A stretch of DNA of 64,000 nt from CAYFIW01 sp964500645. Its GTDB lineage: Bacteria; Chloroflexota; Dehalococcoidia; Lucifugimonadales; UBA826. Below the pieces are notes generated by a model. It was not told the DNA's origin, ran no database searches, and saw only the letters and a list, made by a program, of their open reading frames with translations. Each line of letters begins with the position of its first letter. Position 1 is the first letter of the stretch. The stretch spans positions 1-64,000 of the forward strand of contig CAZCOH010000002.1 of NCBI GenBank assembly GCA_964500645.1. The letters run 5' to 3'. Below, in pieces: positions 26,826 to 36,258 of this stretch. A program made the position numbers and the translations under genes.

Positions 26826-27611
26826 TCAATTGGTGTTGGTTGCAACCCAAACCATTTTCGTACTTCTCTCATCAAAAGACTCCATATTGAAGTCGGAAAA
26901 AAGCTGAATTGAGGTAAATCCACAAAGCTTCAACAGCTGAAACATTTCCCATCTAAAGGTGTATCGAAAACCTAATTCATGAAGAGTTCGTTTCGTAACA
27001 AGGCCGCTAGCATCAATATGTTCTGCAACAATCTTCAAAAGACCTATTTGCGAAAAAAAATCGTAATCCCTTTGTGTGTATATTGAGACCCCAGAATCTT
27101 GTTCAGCGTCCAAGTCTAACTCATGATACAGAATAGATGGATCACACAACATTACCGACGGATCAGGTACTTCCATATCAAGTACTAGCAGTCCTTCATT
27201 CGACAGAATTTGATTTATTCCTTTCAAAAATGTTTCCTGATCTTCAGGAGAAGTAATTGACATAAACCCGTAATTGGGTACCACAACTATTCCGTATGGA
27301 TGACTCTTGCCTAGCTGAAAATCATACAAATCACCATGAATAAGATTAGATTTTCCTCGACTCCCTCGTTGTATATTATGTGCCGCTTTAGCAATTTGAA
27401 CCGCAGACGGATCTATTCCATCGGTATCTTTACCGCTACCCACAAGGGCATTAACGACTCTCCCAGTAGAACATCCAAGAACAAGGGCAGAACCTCCCAC
27501 TTTACTAGACTGTTCCACATAAAATGACAAGTCATTTTCAACCCCCAGATAAAAAAGGTCGCAAAGATCTGCCCATTCACTATTGTTACTTTCATCAATT
27601 AAATGAATCAT
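26826..27611 (-). CDS. Class I SAM-dependent methyltransferase
   Basis: A 261-residue Rossmann methyltransferase. Motif I is ALVLGCSTGRV, followed by the acidic loop DGIDPSAVQIAKAA and motif post-I HGDLYDF. The C-terminal part (HELGFRYTFRWEMFQLLKLCGF) matches small-molecule methyltransferases. The substrate is unknown. The motif has Ser for the common Gly (GCSTG rather than GCGTG), which is tolerated in the family. ATG start at 27609-27611. Convergent with dppF; divergent from the HAD gene across 223 bp that contains a ten-base palindrome (27782-27791) but nothing else I can name. Confidence 0.82.
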   Translation of the reverse strand: MIHLIDESNNSEWADLCDLFYLGVENDLSFYVEQSSKVGGSALVLGCSTGRVVNALVGSGKDTDGIDPSAVQIAKAAHNIQRGSRGKSNLIHGDLYDFQLGKSHPYGIVVVPNYGFMSITSPEDQETFLKGINQILSNEGLLVLDMEVPDPSVMLCDPSILYHELDLDAEQDSGVSIYTQRDYDFFSQIGLLKIVAEHIDASGLVTKRTLHELGFRYTFRWEMFQLLKLCGFTSIQLFSDFNMESFDERSTKMVWVATNTN

Positions 27612-27834
27612 GAAATTACTCTCACAAATACTGGACTCTGCCCGTATTAGATATCAGCCTACCAATCACCAACTTTTAAAGCCAATCAATTCTCCACGAT
27701 TAATAGTATCTCTCACACAACCTCTTACGCACATGTAAACCCAATCTCGTAATAGAGAATCCTAGAAACACTTTTTAATATGCCTATAGGCTATTATTCC
27801 TTGATATATAGCGATTTCTCTAAAGCTGGTGATT

Positions 27835-28557
27835 ATGACATTAAATGACTCAACTCCTCAAATAGAGGAAGTAACAACACTTACTTTTGATATATTTGGT
27901 ACAGTTCTTGATCTTTCTGGAAGTCTAATTCCACCCTTGGAAGATTTGCTTCGTAAATGTAAAGCTCCCTCAGGGTTAACCGGTGAAGATGTGTGGTCTC
28001 AATGGAGATACAGACAACGGATCGAACAGTACCAAGACAATCTTCTGCTCTTAGGCCACAGTGGGTATCTTTCCGTAAAAAAAAGATCTTTGATATACAC
28101 TTTACGAACCTTCAAAGTTGAGTTCACGCTTAACTTGGTTGACGATTTCATGAATAGTTACCAATTTCTAAGCCCATTTAAAGAGGCAATCCCAAGCCTA
28201 ACCCGACTGGCAACTAAATATAAACTAGTGATGTTATCAAACGGGGAACAAAAGTTTCTAGAATATTTGGCTGACGAGAGAATAAAGTTCAAGTTTGACT
28301 CAATACTATCGGCAGAAACTGTGGGTCAATTTAAACCCCACCCATCCGTTTATAGATTTGCTGCCCAATCTCTCTCATTGGAACCAAACCAAATAATGAT
28401 GGTAGCTGCGCATTCTTTCGATATTTTAGGAGCTAGGCACAGTGGATATAGAGGTGCTTATGTAAATCGATATGATTTGCCATATGATGAAACTATATAT
28501 AAGCCAGATTTGATAAGTTCCAACTTCATAGAATTATGCGAGCTGCTCCACGTTTAA
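27835..28557 (+). CDS. HAD-superfamily hydrolase, haloacid dehalogenase type II-like
   Basis: A 240-residue HAD protein with the nucleophile Asp19 in TFDIFGTVLD, motif II Ser in MLSNGE, the Lys in QFKPHPSVY and a motif IV region with MVAAHSFDILGARH. The cap segment (QWRYRQRIEQYQDN) is placed as in L-2-haloacid dehalogenases, and the HSxDxxGA tail also fits that group. The dehalogenase Asn and Tyr determinants are not all evident, so phosphatase activity is equally possible. I prefer ATG 27835; a GTG at 27829 would add two residues. It may be co-transcribed with the two following genes. Confidence 0.8.
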   Translation: MTLNDSTPQIEEVTTLTFDIFGTVLDLSGSLIPPLEDLLRKCKAPSGLTGEDVWSQWRYRQRIEQYQDNLLLLGHSGYLSVKKRSLIYTLRTFKVEFTLNLVDDFMNSYQFLSPFKEAIPSLTRLATKYKLVMLSNGEQKFLEYLADERIKFKFDSILSAETVGQFKPHPSVYRFAAQSLSLEPNQIMMVAAHSFDILGARHSGYRGAYVNRYDLPYDETIYKPDLISSNFIELCELLHV

Positions 28558-28605
28558 CCTTCATCTATCCAACTAAATGAATCACTCGGCAAGGAGATGA
28601 AATAC

Positions 28606-29550
28606 ATGAATATCTCTACTGACAAAGTCAGAATTGGAATAGCGTTAGGTGGATGGCCATTTCCTTCGCCAGATCCTCAACTACTTTGGGACTACATTGA
28701 AAAAATGGAGGCTCTAGACATCGATTCGATCTGGTTCACTGATCGAATAGTTTCTCCTCTATTTTCACTTGAGACCATAGTAGCTATGTCATTTATTGCC
28801 TCAAGGACGAAAAAACTTAAATTTGGAACGAGTGTAATTGCTCTACCATTGAGAAATCCCACGGTGTTGGCAAAAGAACTAGCCACTATAGACTTTTTAT
28901 CTAACGGGCGATGTTTGCCAGCCGTAGGTCTAGGCACCGAGGACGAGATTGAATATGAAGCCTGTGGCACAAGCAAAAAGGTTCGTGTTTCCCGAACAGA
29001 AGAAGCCGTGGAAGTCATGCGCCTATTATGGACGGAAAATAACGTTAACTATCAGGGGAAGCACTTCAAATTGAACGGAGTATCTGTAGAACCAAAGCCC
29101 GTTCAAAAACAATTACCACCCATATGGTTTGGTGGAAGAAGTGAACCCGCGTTAAAAAGAACCGCGAAATTAGGTGACGGTTGGCTAGTTTCACAGGCAC
29201 CGCCTGAAGAGGTAGCTACGAGCATACCAAAAATTAAGGAAATGGCCTCAGATTTCAATAATCCAATAGAAGATGACCACTATGGAGCGATTTTCAGTTA
29301 CTGTTTCGCCGACAGCGCCTCGGAAGCTGAAAAAATAGCCCAACCATACACACTGAGGCGTCGTACGGACGTTCCATCGAAAAACATGAACGCGTTTGGC
29401 CCACCAGACACGTTAATTAAATTATTAAGTGAATATATTGAAGCCGGCGCGACAAAGTTTGCTTTGCGACCGGCATGCCCACCTGAAATGACATATCAGC
29501 AAATGGAGCTAATGGGCGAACACATAATCCCAACATTTCATCAGGGCTAA
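28606..29550 (+). CDS. LLM-class (luciferase-like) F420/FMN-dependent oxidoreductase
   Basis: A 314-residue TIM-barrel flavoprotein of the bacterial luciferase family. Visible are IGIALGGWPFPSPDP, DSIWFTDRIVSP, a GTSVIALPLRNPTVLAKELA strand-helix, LSNGR and PIWFGGRSEPALKRTA. Members are FMN monooxygenases or F420-dependent dehydrogenases. Expansions of this family are known in SAR202 genomes. I chose the ATG at 28606 because AAGGAG (28591-28596) sits nine bases upstream; an ATG at 28597 overlaps that site. Followed after 36 bp by an MBL-fold hydrolase. Cofactor (FMN or F420) cannot be decided. Confidence 0.87.
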   Translation: MNISTDKVRIGIALGGWPFPSPDPQLLWDYIEKMEALDIDSIWFTDRIVSPLFSLETIVAMSFIASRTKKLKFGTSVIALPLRNPTVLAKELATIDFLSNGRCLPAVGLGTEDEIEYEACGTSKKVRVSRTEEAVEVMRLLWTENNVNYQGKHFKLNGVSVEPKPVQKQLPPIWFGGRSEPALKRTAKLGDGWLVSQAPPEEVATSIPKIKEMASDFNNPIEDDHYGAIFSYCFADSASEAEKIAQPYTLRRRTDVPSKNMNAFGPPDTLIKLLSEYIEAGATKFALRPACPPEMTYQQMELMGEHIIPTFHQG

Positions 29551-29586
29551 TAGACAGGGACCTATATCGAAAAGGATAAAGAGAAC

Positions 29587-30414
29587 ATGCATAGCGTACT
29601 AGTCGGAGATACCGCCATTTTTTCGGTTTCAGACGGACGAATGATTTTTGATAAATCCCAATTTTTCAGCGATATTGATCATGAAAATTGGGACGATTAT
29701 TCTGAATACCAAGGTCCAAATTTTGAGATGAATGTAGGGTCTTTCATCATAAAATCAAAAAAAGACGTTGTTTTGGTAGACACCGGCCTTGGAAAACTTG
29801 ATCATAAAATAGAACAACCTGAAAGAGAAACCTTAGTAAAGGAGATCAATTCTGCGGGATTTTCAGTATCAGATTTCAATATCATATTCATGACTCATCT
29901 TCATCTGGACCATGTTGGCACAAACATGACTAAGACACCCGAGGGATGGAAACCAACATTTCCCAACGCAAAGTATATGGTGTCAAAAAATGACTGGTCT
30001 TACTTTAGTAGGATGGCAGAACGTAAAAGGTTCGAATACCTGAATGAGCAAATCCAGCCGCTCGTAGATAGTGGCACACTTGATTTATTCAACGGTGAAT
30101 CCAAAGTAACAAACGAAATAACGACATTGCCAACTCCAGGGCATACTCCTGGGCATTCCAGCCTACTCATAGCCTCCAAAGGAGAAAAAGTAGTTATATT
30201 AGGGGATGCCGCCCATATCCCTCCACAAACACATGAAACCGATTGGAGTCCATCGCCCGATCAAGATAAGAAATTATCAGCTAAATCCAGGAATATGGTC
30301 ATGAACTTTATTGAAAAAGAGAATGCATTACTTGCCTCAGGTCATTTCCCTTCACCTGGATTTGGCAATCTTGTGAGAGTCAACTCAAAGAGACTTTTCG
30401 TACCTGCAAGCTAA
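29587..30414 (+). CDS. MBL-fold metallo-hydrolase (lactonase-like)
   Basis: A 275-residue metallo-beta-lactamase-fold enzyme with His104-x-His106-x-Asp108-His109 (MTHLHLDHVG). A later ligand His lies in TPGHTPGHSS, Asp in ILGDAAH, and the final His in ASGHFPSPG. The layout is that of quorum-lactonase/AttM-like hydrolases, but the true substrate is unknown. It follows the flavin oxidoreductase by 36 bp and may hydrolyse its lactone or ester product, which is conjecture. The stop TAA (30412-30414) interlocks with the stop of the convergent 902-residue gene. Confidence 0.85.
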   Translation: MHSVLVGDTAIFSVSDGRMIFDKSQFFSDIDHENWDDYSEYQGPNFEMNVGSFIIKSKKDVVLVDTGLGKLDHKIEQPERETLVKEINSAGFSVSDFNIIFMTHLHLDHVGTNMTKTPEGWKPTFPNAKYMVSKNDWSYFSRMAERKRFEYLNEQIQPLVDSGTLDLFNGESKVTNEITTLPTPGHTPGHSSLLIASKGEKVVILGDAAHIPPQTHETDWSPSPDQDKKLSAKSRNMVMNFIEKENALLASGHFPSPGFGNLVRVNSKRLFVPAS

Positions 30415-33119
30415 TATTTCGTAAATCTGTCTATTATCAAGGAAAGTTTCCCTCGAAATCTTTCGGCTAGCACTACTAATACGATAATCAATGCACCAAA
30501 TATTACTCCTACCATGGCCCCGCCTAGATAAGACAATAGAGAAGTGACTTGATATATAACATCAAGGGCAAATATCAAGACTCCACCCACAAACAATGTT
30601 TTCGAACGGCTCACCGAACCCCATATGACAATTAAGACCCCTTCGATTCCAAGCAGCAGAGCATAAATCCATTCGGGCTCCTGAGTTACAGATTGAATAA
30701 AAGCTGAACCGCCCACAAGAAGGAGAGCCAAAACCTCAACGAATGGGCTCCACATTATGCCGTTTTCATTTTCAGACGACGTTCGATCTATGAAATAGGC
30801 ATCCTGATATTTTTGTGGACTCGACCTTATTCGCTCATAATGAGCGACTCCAAAAAGATATAACCCCACTGGTATTGCATAAATCTGAGCTTGACCTATA
30901 CGCCAATCAATCGCTTGAAGTATCCAGCCGAAAAGAAGTAGAACAAATCCTACATAAGCTAAGGTATGGCTCTTCTTCATTATCGATGTTCCTACATAGG
31001 AAATTCCGACAATAGAAAATGTAATCGCGAGTATCGACATGTTTGAACTTCCAAAAGTATCAGAATCGAATGACCCCCCGACTAATACCAATATAACGTA
31101 CCCTAACGCGAACCAAGACAATCTCAAGGAAGCTTGTTCAATAAGATCATTCCAAAACCGATTAGGAAATAATTTTCTAAATACGCCTATATATGCGATA
31201 GCTTGATTTAGCCACATAAGAAGAAGGGATTCTATAGCCCAACCTACTGACCTTTCCATGAAGGAGAGACCCATCATCCCCATCGCGAATCCTCCGGTCG
31301 CTGTTAGCCAAAATAAGACAGCCACACCAATGATTTTCTGTTGGCGTATCCGGATTAAAAACAAGCATATGCAAAAGAAAGTGATGCACATGAATAATCC
31401 TTCCCAATTCGCCCAATCACCCCACCCAGAAATTGTGACTGCTGCCAATGAAAAGACTACGCTCGCCGAAAGAAGAGGAAGAAAAAATTTCTCGGCTACT
31501 CTCAGTCCTACAAATGAGCCTAATTGACCGACTAACGCAGTGCCAAAGACTAACCAAGCTAGTTCATAATTACCTAGATTCTGACGTTCTAGTAATAGAT
31601 CGATTAACAATAATCCGCCTATTGCTATTGGAATCCCTGTGAACAACAACAATTTTTTTCTTGATAATTCAAAAGCAGAAATCCAAAAAGAACCTCCCGC
31701 TATAAATAAGGTGAATCCCTTTGAAAATTGGGAAAATTCAGGCCATAGAAATGCAATAACTGAAAGAGCCAACACACAATATCCTAAAGTTATTGACCAA
31801 TCCGAAGAAACAAGTGCTCTCCGACTCACTAAAGTCATCAAGACTGCACATCCCAGAGCAGTCAGAGCAATAAAAACCCCAAACCACTCATCCTGCACCA
31901 ACCTCGATTCAAAAACAAAAGTGCCTAGAGCTAAAATTAAAAATCCAATGCACCCGTATCTATAAAAAGCAAATTCTCCTGATGGCTTTAACTTAACCAC
32001 AACAACCGACGTTAAAGCAGCAGCAATAAAAATAATCGAGGAACAATACAACGATATTCTGTCATCAGCCCATTCCTGCAAAAAAACCAGGAAAGTAGCA
32101 GGTAAAATTATTTGTGACGTCCAAAATAAGTAATCCCCTGCTTTACCAATCCCGAAGCGCATCGACATACTTGAAAAGAATGTCACTAAGGAGGATGCGA
32201 AGGCTGCACTTCCAAGACCCCAGTGCCAGGTTGTACCAAGAATGGAAGGTAGTAAACCCATGCTCGCGACAAAAAATATGGCGGCTCCATTAATTAGTAC
32301 ATGCCCTTTATAAAAGCTTGATAGAATTGTCCAAATAAGAAAAGATACCGAACTTATAAGAATCCATCCATGCGCCGGTAAATCTATTGCCAATGCAATA
32401 CCAGGAATAATAATTTCTCCTCGAGCCCCAATAAATTCATAGGCCATAGCACCCGAATTGAACAATCCCCATACGGCACCAAGAGTCACCAGTGCTAAGC
32501 CAGAATAATGCAACTGAAGCCTGTATTTCATAAAATGTCCGGCAGCAATGAAGGCGACCATCTGTACCAACAAAATAATCTGTTTCACAATCCATGAAAA
32601 ATCAGACCACAACGTCACAAGTAGAACCAAAGAGCTGACTGCAAGTAAGAGAACTCCAAGTAATAGAAGAGCGGGGAAAAGGTTGTCTGAAAAAGAATAA
32701 AACCCTTTATTCTTCACATTATTTCGTACTTTCGATCGTGAAGATGGTGTTAACTCCTTTGTCAGATAACCATCAACTTCTAGATTCGATAAGCCGGAAG
32801 CTTTTAGTAGATTTTCTAGATACGACCGATGTTTAGGGGTAGTTGAAACATGTGCGTCTACCGCTACTTCCTTAAATTTTTTCAATAGGGATTCTCTTCG
32901 AAATATCAATCGTTCGGTGATATCAATTGCAAAAGTATCTCCAGACCCTACAAAAGGGGCTAGAGTTCTTACAGAAAAAGAAATTGACCTTAGTTCTTCT
33001 AATAATCCCTCTAGAGAATGAGAGCCTATTTGATATGAATCAATCTGAAGGGTAGCTCCACAGCTGGTACAAAATCTCTGGGTCTCTTGATGCTCTTTAC
33101 CACAATTGACACATTCCAT
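30411..33119 (-). CDS. Large polytopic membrane protein with N-terminal zinc ribbon
   Basis: A 902-residue protein. Residues 1-25 hold a zinc ribbon (CVNC at 3-6 and CTSC at 17-20). A soluble helical region follows to about residue 145 and then more than twenty hydrophobic segments to the C-terminus. The design resembles DUF2157-type bacterial membrane proteins (zinc ribbon plus many helices), of unknown function. No transporter or catalytic motif could be found. ATG start at 33117-33119. Stop interlocked with the preceding plus-strand gene. A small zinc-ribbon gene lies 84 bp upstream on the same strand. Confidence 0.7.
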   Translation of the reverse strand: MECVNCGKEHQETQRFCTSCGATLQIDSYQIGSHSLEGLLEELRSISFSVRTLAPFVGSGDTFAIDITERLIFRRESLLKKFKEVAVDAHVSTTPKHRSYLENLLKASGLSNLEVDGYLTKELTPSSRSKVRNNVKNKGFYSFSDNLFPALLLLGVLLLAVSSLVLLVTLWSDFSWIVKQIILLVQMVAFIAAGHFMKYRLQLHYSGLALVTLGAVWGLFNSGAMAYEFIGARGEIIIPGIALAIDLPAHGWILISSVSFLIWTILSSFYKGHVLINGAAIFFVASMGLLPSILGTTWHWGLGSAAFASSLVTFFSSMSMRFGIGKAGDYLFWTSQIILPATFLVFLQEWADDRISLYCSSIIFIAAALTSVVVVKLKPSGEFAFYRYGCIGFLILALGTFVFESRLVQDEWFGVFIALTALGCAVLMTLVSRRALVSSDWSITLGYCVLALSVIAFLWPEFSQFSKGFTLFIAGGSFWISAFELSRKKLLLFTGIPIAIGGLLLIDLLLERQNLGNYELAWLVFGTALVGQLGSFVGLRVAEKFFLPLLSASVVFSLAAVTISGWGDWANWEGLFMCITFFCICLFLIRIRQQKIIGVAVLFWLTATGGFAMGMMGLSFMERSVGWAIESLLLMWLNQAIAYIGVFRKLFPNRFWNDLIEQASLRLSWFALGYVILVLVGGSFDSDTFGSSNMSILAITFSIVGISYVGTSIMKKSHTLAYVGFVLLLFGWILQAIDWRIGQAQIYAIPVGLYLFGVAHYERIRSSPQKYQDAYFIDRTSSENENGIMWSPFVEVLALLLVGGSAFIQSVTQEPEWIYALLLGIEGVLIVIWGSVSRSKTLFVGGVLIFALDVIYQVTSLLSYLGGAMVGVIFGALIIVLVVLAERFRGKLSLIIDRFTKY

Positions 33120-33203
33120 ACTGACTTTATACCTGTCTTTGAAAAAGAACGATCCGAGTGCGGCAAATCTTGATAGAGATTATTTATCTTACGAGGCCAC
33201 AAC

Positions 33204-33446
33204 CTATCCGTATACTGACGGGGGATATGTCGCAGCACGTTGTTTTGCGAGTTGTTGCTTATCGTATTCTAAAACAGCAATAACAAGGTCCTTGATATTT
33301 CTTACTCTCATAGGCAACTTACCAAGATCTCTATTATGACCACACATAACACAGAATATTCGCACCCCGAACATATCCTCATCATTTGTGAGGGTACCTG
33401 TTCCACATCTTGGACACGAGCCCGTCAATATTATCGTTTCAATCAT
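33204..33446 (-). CDS. Small zinc-ribbon protein, 80 residues
   Basis: An 80-residue protein with CPRC (11-14) and CVMC (32-35) zinc knuckles, then a basic helix (GKLPMRVRNIKDLVIAVLEY). Possibly nucleic-acid or protein binding; no family recognised. ATG start at 33444-33446. It precedes the 902-residue membrane protein on the same strand, which itself has a zinc ribbon. The 291-bp gap on its other side (33447-33737) shows short palindromes such as TGAGA/TCTCA but nothing I can assign. Confidence 0.7.
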   Translation of the reverse strand: MIETIILTGSCPRCGTGTLTNDEDMFGVRIFCVMCGHNRDLGKLPMRVRNIKDLVIAVLEYDKQQLAKQRAATYPPSVYG

Positions 33447-33737
33447 TCATTTCACAAAGGTTCAATACTCATCGATCTCGATTTAAATATCCCTGAACTA
33501 TACAATCCGTTCCACATTCTAATAATAACCCTACAACGACAGTAATCCAGCCCCTGAACAATAAATTTCCCGCCTTTTTTATGTCTAATTTAGTCCCCAA
33601 TTCTGAGAAATGTGTTAAATATCTCAGGAGTTTTCACTAAAAGTTGCAATTATTCAAACGCTGACATAAGCTGCGATATCGATTGAAACATGTGGTGATA
33701 GATAGGCGCACTAACATAAATATTGTAAGGAGAGAAT

Positions 33738-34142
33738 ATGCCGGCAGAAAAAATAGGTTCTTTGACAGCTCAGACGACTCTTAAAACATTACCAGCAAAC
33801 GAAACTTTCCCAAGATTCGAAACTTCCGCCACAGGTGGAGGTACGTTAGCAGGAGTTGAAGTTCAATGTATGGCTACATACGCGGCGGAAATTCGCCCCA
33901 GCGGTTTTCTGTATGGAGAATGTCCAAATGCTGGAGTAATTATGGCAGCTGACGGAGTTGCAACCTTTAGAGCCACGGGAGCTGGTTCTTTTACTGAAGA
34001 TGGGGGAGCGGCTTTTAAGGGCGTAGCCTACTTTGAAACCACAGCACCCTCGCTTGCCAGTCTCAACGGAGCAGCCGTTGTATACAACTGGGATGTTGAT
34101 GCGGAAGGAATGGCTACTTGGGAACTATGGGAGTGGAAATAA
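33738..34142 (+). CDS. Hypothetical beta-rich protein, 134 residues
   Basis: Family not recognised. The product is rich in Gly, Ala and Thr, with alternating strand-like segments (GGGTLAGVEVQCMATYAAEI, GVATFRATGAGSFTEDGGAA) and a closing YNWDVDAEGMATWELWEW. This suggests a small beta-barrel or sandwich without signal peptide. It has a strong ribosome site (AAGGAGAG) and a perfect 14-bp hairpin right after the stop, so it looks like a well-expressed single-gene unit. Composition (acidic, aromatic end) would fit a small-molecule-binding barrel, but that is only a guess. Confidence 0.7.
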   Translation: MPAEKIGSLTAQTTLKTLPANETFPRFETSATGGGTLAGVEVQCMATYAAEIRPSGFLYGECPNAGVIMAADGVATFRATGAGSFTEDGGAAFKGVAYFETTAPSLASLNGAAVVYNWDVDAEGMATWELWEWK

Positions 34143-34147
34143 TTGAT

Positions 34148-34181
34148 AGTAAGTGTCCGATGTTATTATCGGACACTTACT
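34148..34181. terminator. Perfect 14-bp stem-loop after the 134-residue gene
   Basis: Arms AGTAAGTGTCCGAT and ATCGGACACTTACT flank the six-base loop GTTATT, starting five bases after the TAA stop. No T-run follows, so it may end transcription by another route or protect the mRNA 3' end. Confidence 0.7.
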
Positions 34182-34244
34182 GCTCCTACCAAAAATCTCG
34201 ATTTCATGAACAGTACCAATTAAAAGTGCAGTAAAACTGAGGTC

Positions 34245-35027
34245 ATGCCATACGCTAGAAACGGCAATATAAAACTACATTATCAAGTAGAAGGCAGTGG
34301 GACACCATTGGTATTAGCCCACGGTTTCATGATGGATACCACTTGTTGGTATGACTTTGGGTATGTCGATAAATTTAAGAACCATCACACCCTATTGATT
34401 CTTGATGCCAGAGGTCATGGAAAAAGCGACAAGCCCCTAGAAATTGAATCATACAACGACAAAACTATGGCTCATGACGTGCTTTGTGTTATGGATAAGG
34501 AAGGGATTTCCTCATCTCATTTTTTGGGGTTTTCTATGGGAGGAAGGACAGGTTTCGAACTAGCAACTATCGCCCCTGAAAGATTTTTTTCATTTACGAT
34601 AGGGTCTGCAACCCCAGGTCCCAGAACCGAAGTAGGTAAAAAATCAGATTTGAAACGTATAAAAATGTTTCGAGAGGGTCCTGAAGCAGTAGCCGCAGTA
34701 ATGGATAAGCTTAGCCCAGAGATGGACCCCTACAGAAACCAAGCTATCGAAGGAAATCTAGACGCTTATCTTGCAAAGACTCAGTCTAATATGAACAGAA
34801 CTGATATTACTGATGACCTCAGGCATCTTACCGTACCATGTCTGATGTACGCGGGAGACCGAGATCCTCTTTCACATGATTCTGCGAAAGATACCGCTTC
34901 AAAAATTCCTTCTGCAGAATTTATATCTTTGCAAGGCCTTAAACACATGTATACATTTGGCCGCACCGACATAATATTTCCTATAGTGTCAGAGTTTTTG
35001 GAATCCGTGTCATCGCAACGCGCTTAA
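34245..35027 (+). CDS. Alpha/beta hydrolase
   Basis: A 260-residue cytoplasmic alpha/beta hydrolase. The oxyanion region is LAHGFMMD. Nucleophile is Ser97 (GFSMGG), the probable acid is in YAGDRDPLS, and the base is His in LKHMYTFGR. The layout fits esterases, dienelactone-like or haloalkane-type enzymes; the Ser nucleophile excludes a haloalkane dehalogenase. The Met-rich lid (FREGPEAVAAVMDKLSPEMD) is unremarkable. ATG 34245 with GAGG only a few bases upstream. Single-gene unit, convergent with the Ccm block. Confidence 0.85.
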   Translation: MPYARNGNIKLHYQVEGSGTPLVLAHGFMMDTTCWYDFGYVDKFKNHHTLLILDARGHGKSDKPLEIESYNDKTMAHDVLCVMDKEGISSSHFLGFSMGGRTGFELATIAPERFFSFTIGSATPGPRTEVGKKSDLKRIKMFREGPEAVAAVMDKLSPEMDPYRNQAIEGNLDAYLAKTQSNMNRTDITDDLRHLTVPCLMYAGDRDPLSHDSAKDTASKIPSAEFISLQGLKHMYTFGRTDIIFPIVSEFLESVSSQRA

Positions 35028-35053
35028 CCTAGAAAATAGGATTAAGGCGTAGA

Positions 35054-35101
35054 TTTGTCAGTAGTATACAGGCGGCCCACGATAATACTATTCATGACAA
35101 A
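35054..35101. terminator. Imperfect inverted repeat between convergent genes
   Basis: TTTGTCA-GTAGTAT on the left and ATACTAT-TCA-TGACAAA on the right can pair (one mismatch, one three-base bulge) across a 17-base GC-rich loop. It lies between the esterase and the Ccm-associated gene, overlapping that gene's stop codon, and could serve as a two-way terminator. Confidence 0.4.
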
Positions 35102-36258
35102 GCATTAAACCTTTTCTTCAAACTCTCCACCCTGACAAAGTGCTCCTCTTTATCTATGAGTCCCTTTTCAAAAAGAATATCCACCTCAGCAATCATGTCT
35201 CCTATAACTTGCTTCTCCTCAGACCCGGGAAACCAGCCAGATTTTCTTCTTCTGACCATCATAGTTTTCCAGATACCAACTACCCCTACTATTAACAAAA
35301 TAATTGAAAGTGCAATTGGGCCACTATACTCATATCTAGCTGTAGTGAAATAGCGTAATGATTTCTGCCAAATTGAGGGCATGCTGAGATTGTATACATC
35401 AACTGACATCATTTGCTCTCTACCGATACCTTCAACTTCTTGGACTTGGTATATAAGTCCACCTATATCTTTATTTATGACTTCAGATCCGAGATCTGTT
35501 CTAAAATCAAAAATGCCCTGTGGGGCCACCATTCTGAAATTATCCGCACCATACCGCCAGTTTTTTGAGAAAGTAATCGCGGAGGAATTATACGGGAGAG
35601 AATAGCTATACATAAGTTCATGTGTTCCTGGAGGAACTGAAGCAATTAATGCGAATCCACGATCAACTTGAATCCAATCCGCATCTCTCAATCCAGTATC
35701 GACCACAAGTTGGTCAACACCATCCGGTAATCCAAATCTAAGAAGTTCCATTGGTCCTGAACCAGGCTTATAGGTCATATCCGTGTTGTTATCCAGTGAG
35801 ACCATTTCCATAACAAAGATTTTTTGAGATTCGATATCGACATCAGTGAAAAGGAAAGAGGCATTAACAACTGAGACGATTTCATCAGAATTAGTTGTCT
35901 CATAGATGACTAGTTCTACAGGGTTTTTAGAGTAAATGTCGAAACCCGAAGCGTAGGTAACTCCGTCATAAAGAACAGAAATACCATACAAAGCATCATC
36001 TTCAATAGGCACGTCTGTGAAAACAAAAGACCCGTCAGATTTCGTCGCTCCGTTTATCATGGTAGAAGACGATCCTAATTTACTTACATGTAGACCTACT
36101 GATATGTCCTTTCCAGCTTCTGAACCATCCGTGCCATTTATAACAAGCCCTCTTACTTCGGTTATATTAGGATCGTCTGGGGCCGCGTGAATTACAAAGT
36201 CTGAAAATATAAATAACAAAGGAAAAACCAACAAACCAGACAAAATAAATTTTCTCAA
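35092..36258 (-). CDS. Ccm-associated membrane-anchored protein with carboxypeptidase-regulatory-like domain
   Basis: A 388-residue protein with an N-terminal signal/anchor (FILSGLLVFPLLFIF). A beta-sandwich resembling the carboxypeptidase regulatory domain follows (VRGLVINGTDGSEAGKDI, about residues 30-105). A second beta-rich region reaches about residue 280. One transmembrane helix (IALSIILLIVGVVGIW) and a short basic, helical cytoplasmic tail end the protein. I set the start at TTG 36258, which overlaps the upstream stop as TTGA and has AGGAG at eight bases. Co-transcription with ccmF and the CcmI-like gene suggests a role in apocytochrome or heme handling at the membrane. No family name recognised; no heme-binding motif seen. 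Confidence 0.65.
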   Translation of the reverse strand: MRKFILSGLLVFPLLFIFSDFVIHAAPDDPNITEVRGLVINGTDGSEAGKDISVGLHVSKLGSSSTMINGATKSDGSFVFTDVPIEDDALYGISVLYDGVTYASGFDIYSKNPVELVIYETTNSDEIVSVVNASFLFTDVDIESQKIFVMEMVSLDNNTDMTYKPGSGPMELLRFGLPDGVDQLVVDTGLRDADWIQVDRGFALIASVPPGTHELMYSYSLPYNSSAITFSKNWRYGADNFRMVAPQGIFDFRTDLGSEVINKDIGGLIYQVQEVEGIGREQMMSVDVYNLSMPSIWQKSLRYFTTARYEYSGPIALSIILLIVGVVGIWKTMMVRRRKSGWFPGSEEKQVIGDMIAEVDILFEKGLIDKEEHFVRVESLKKRFNALS

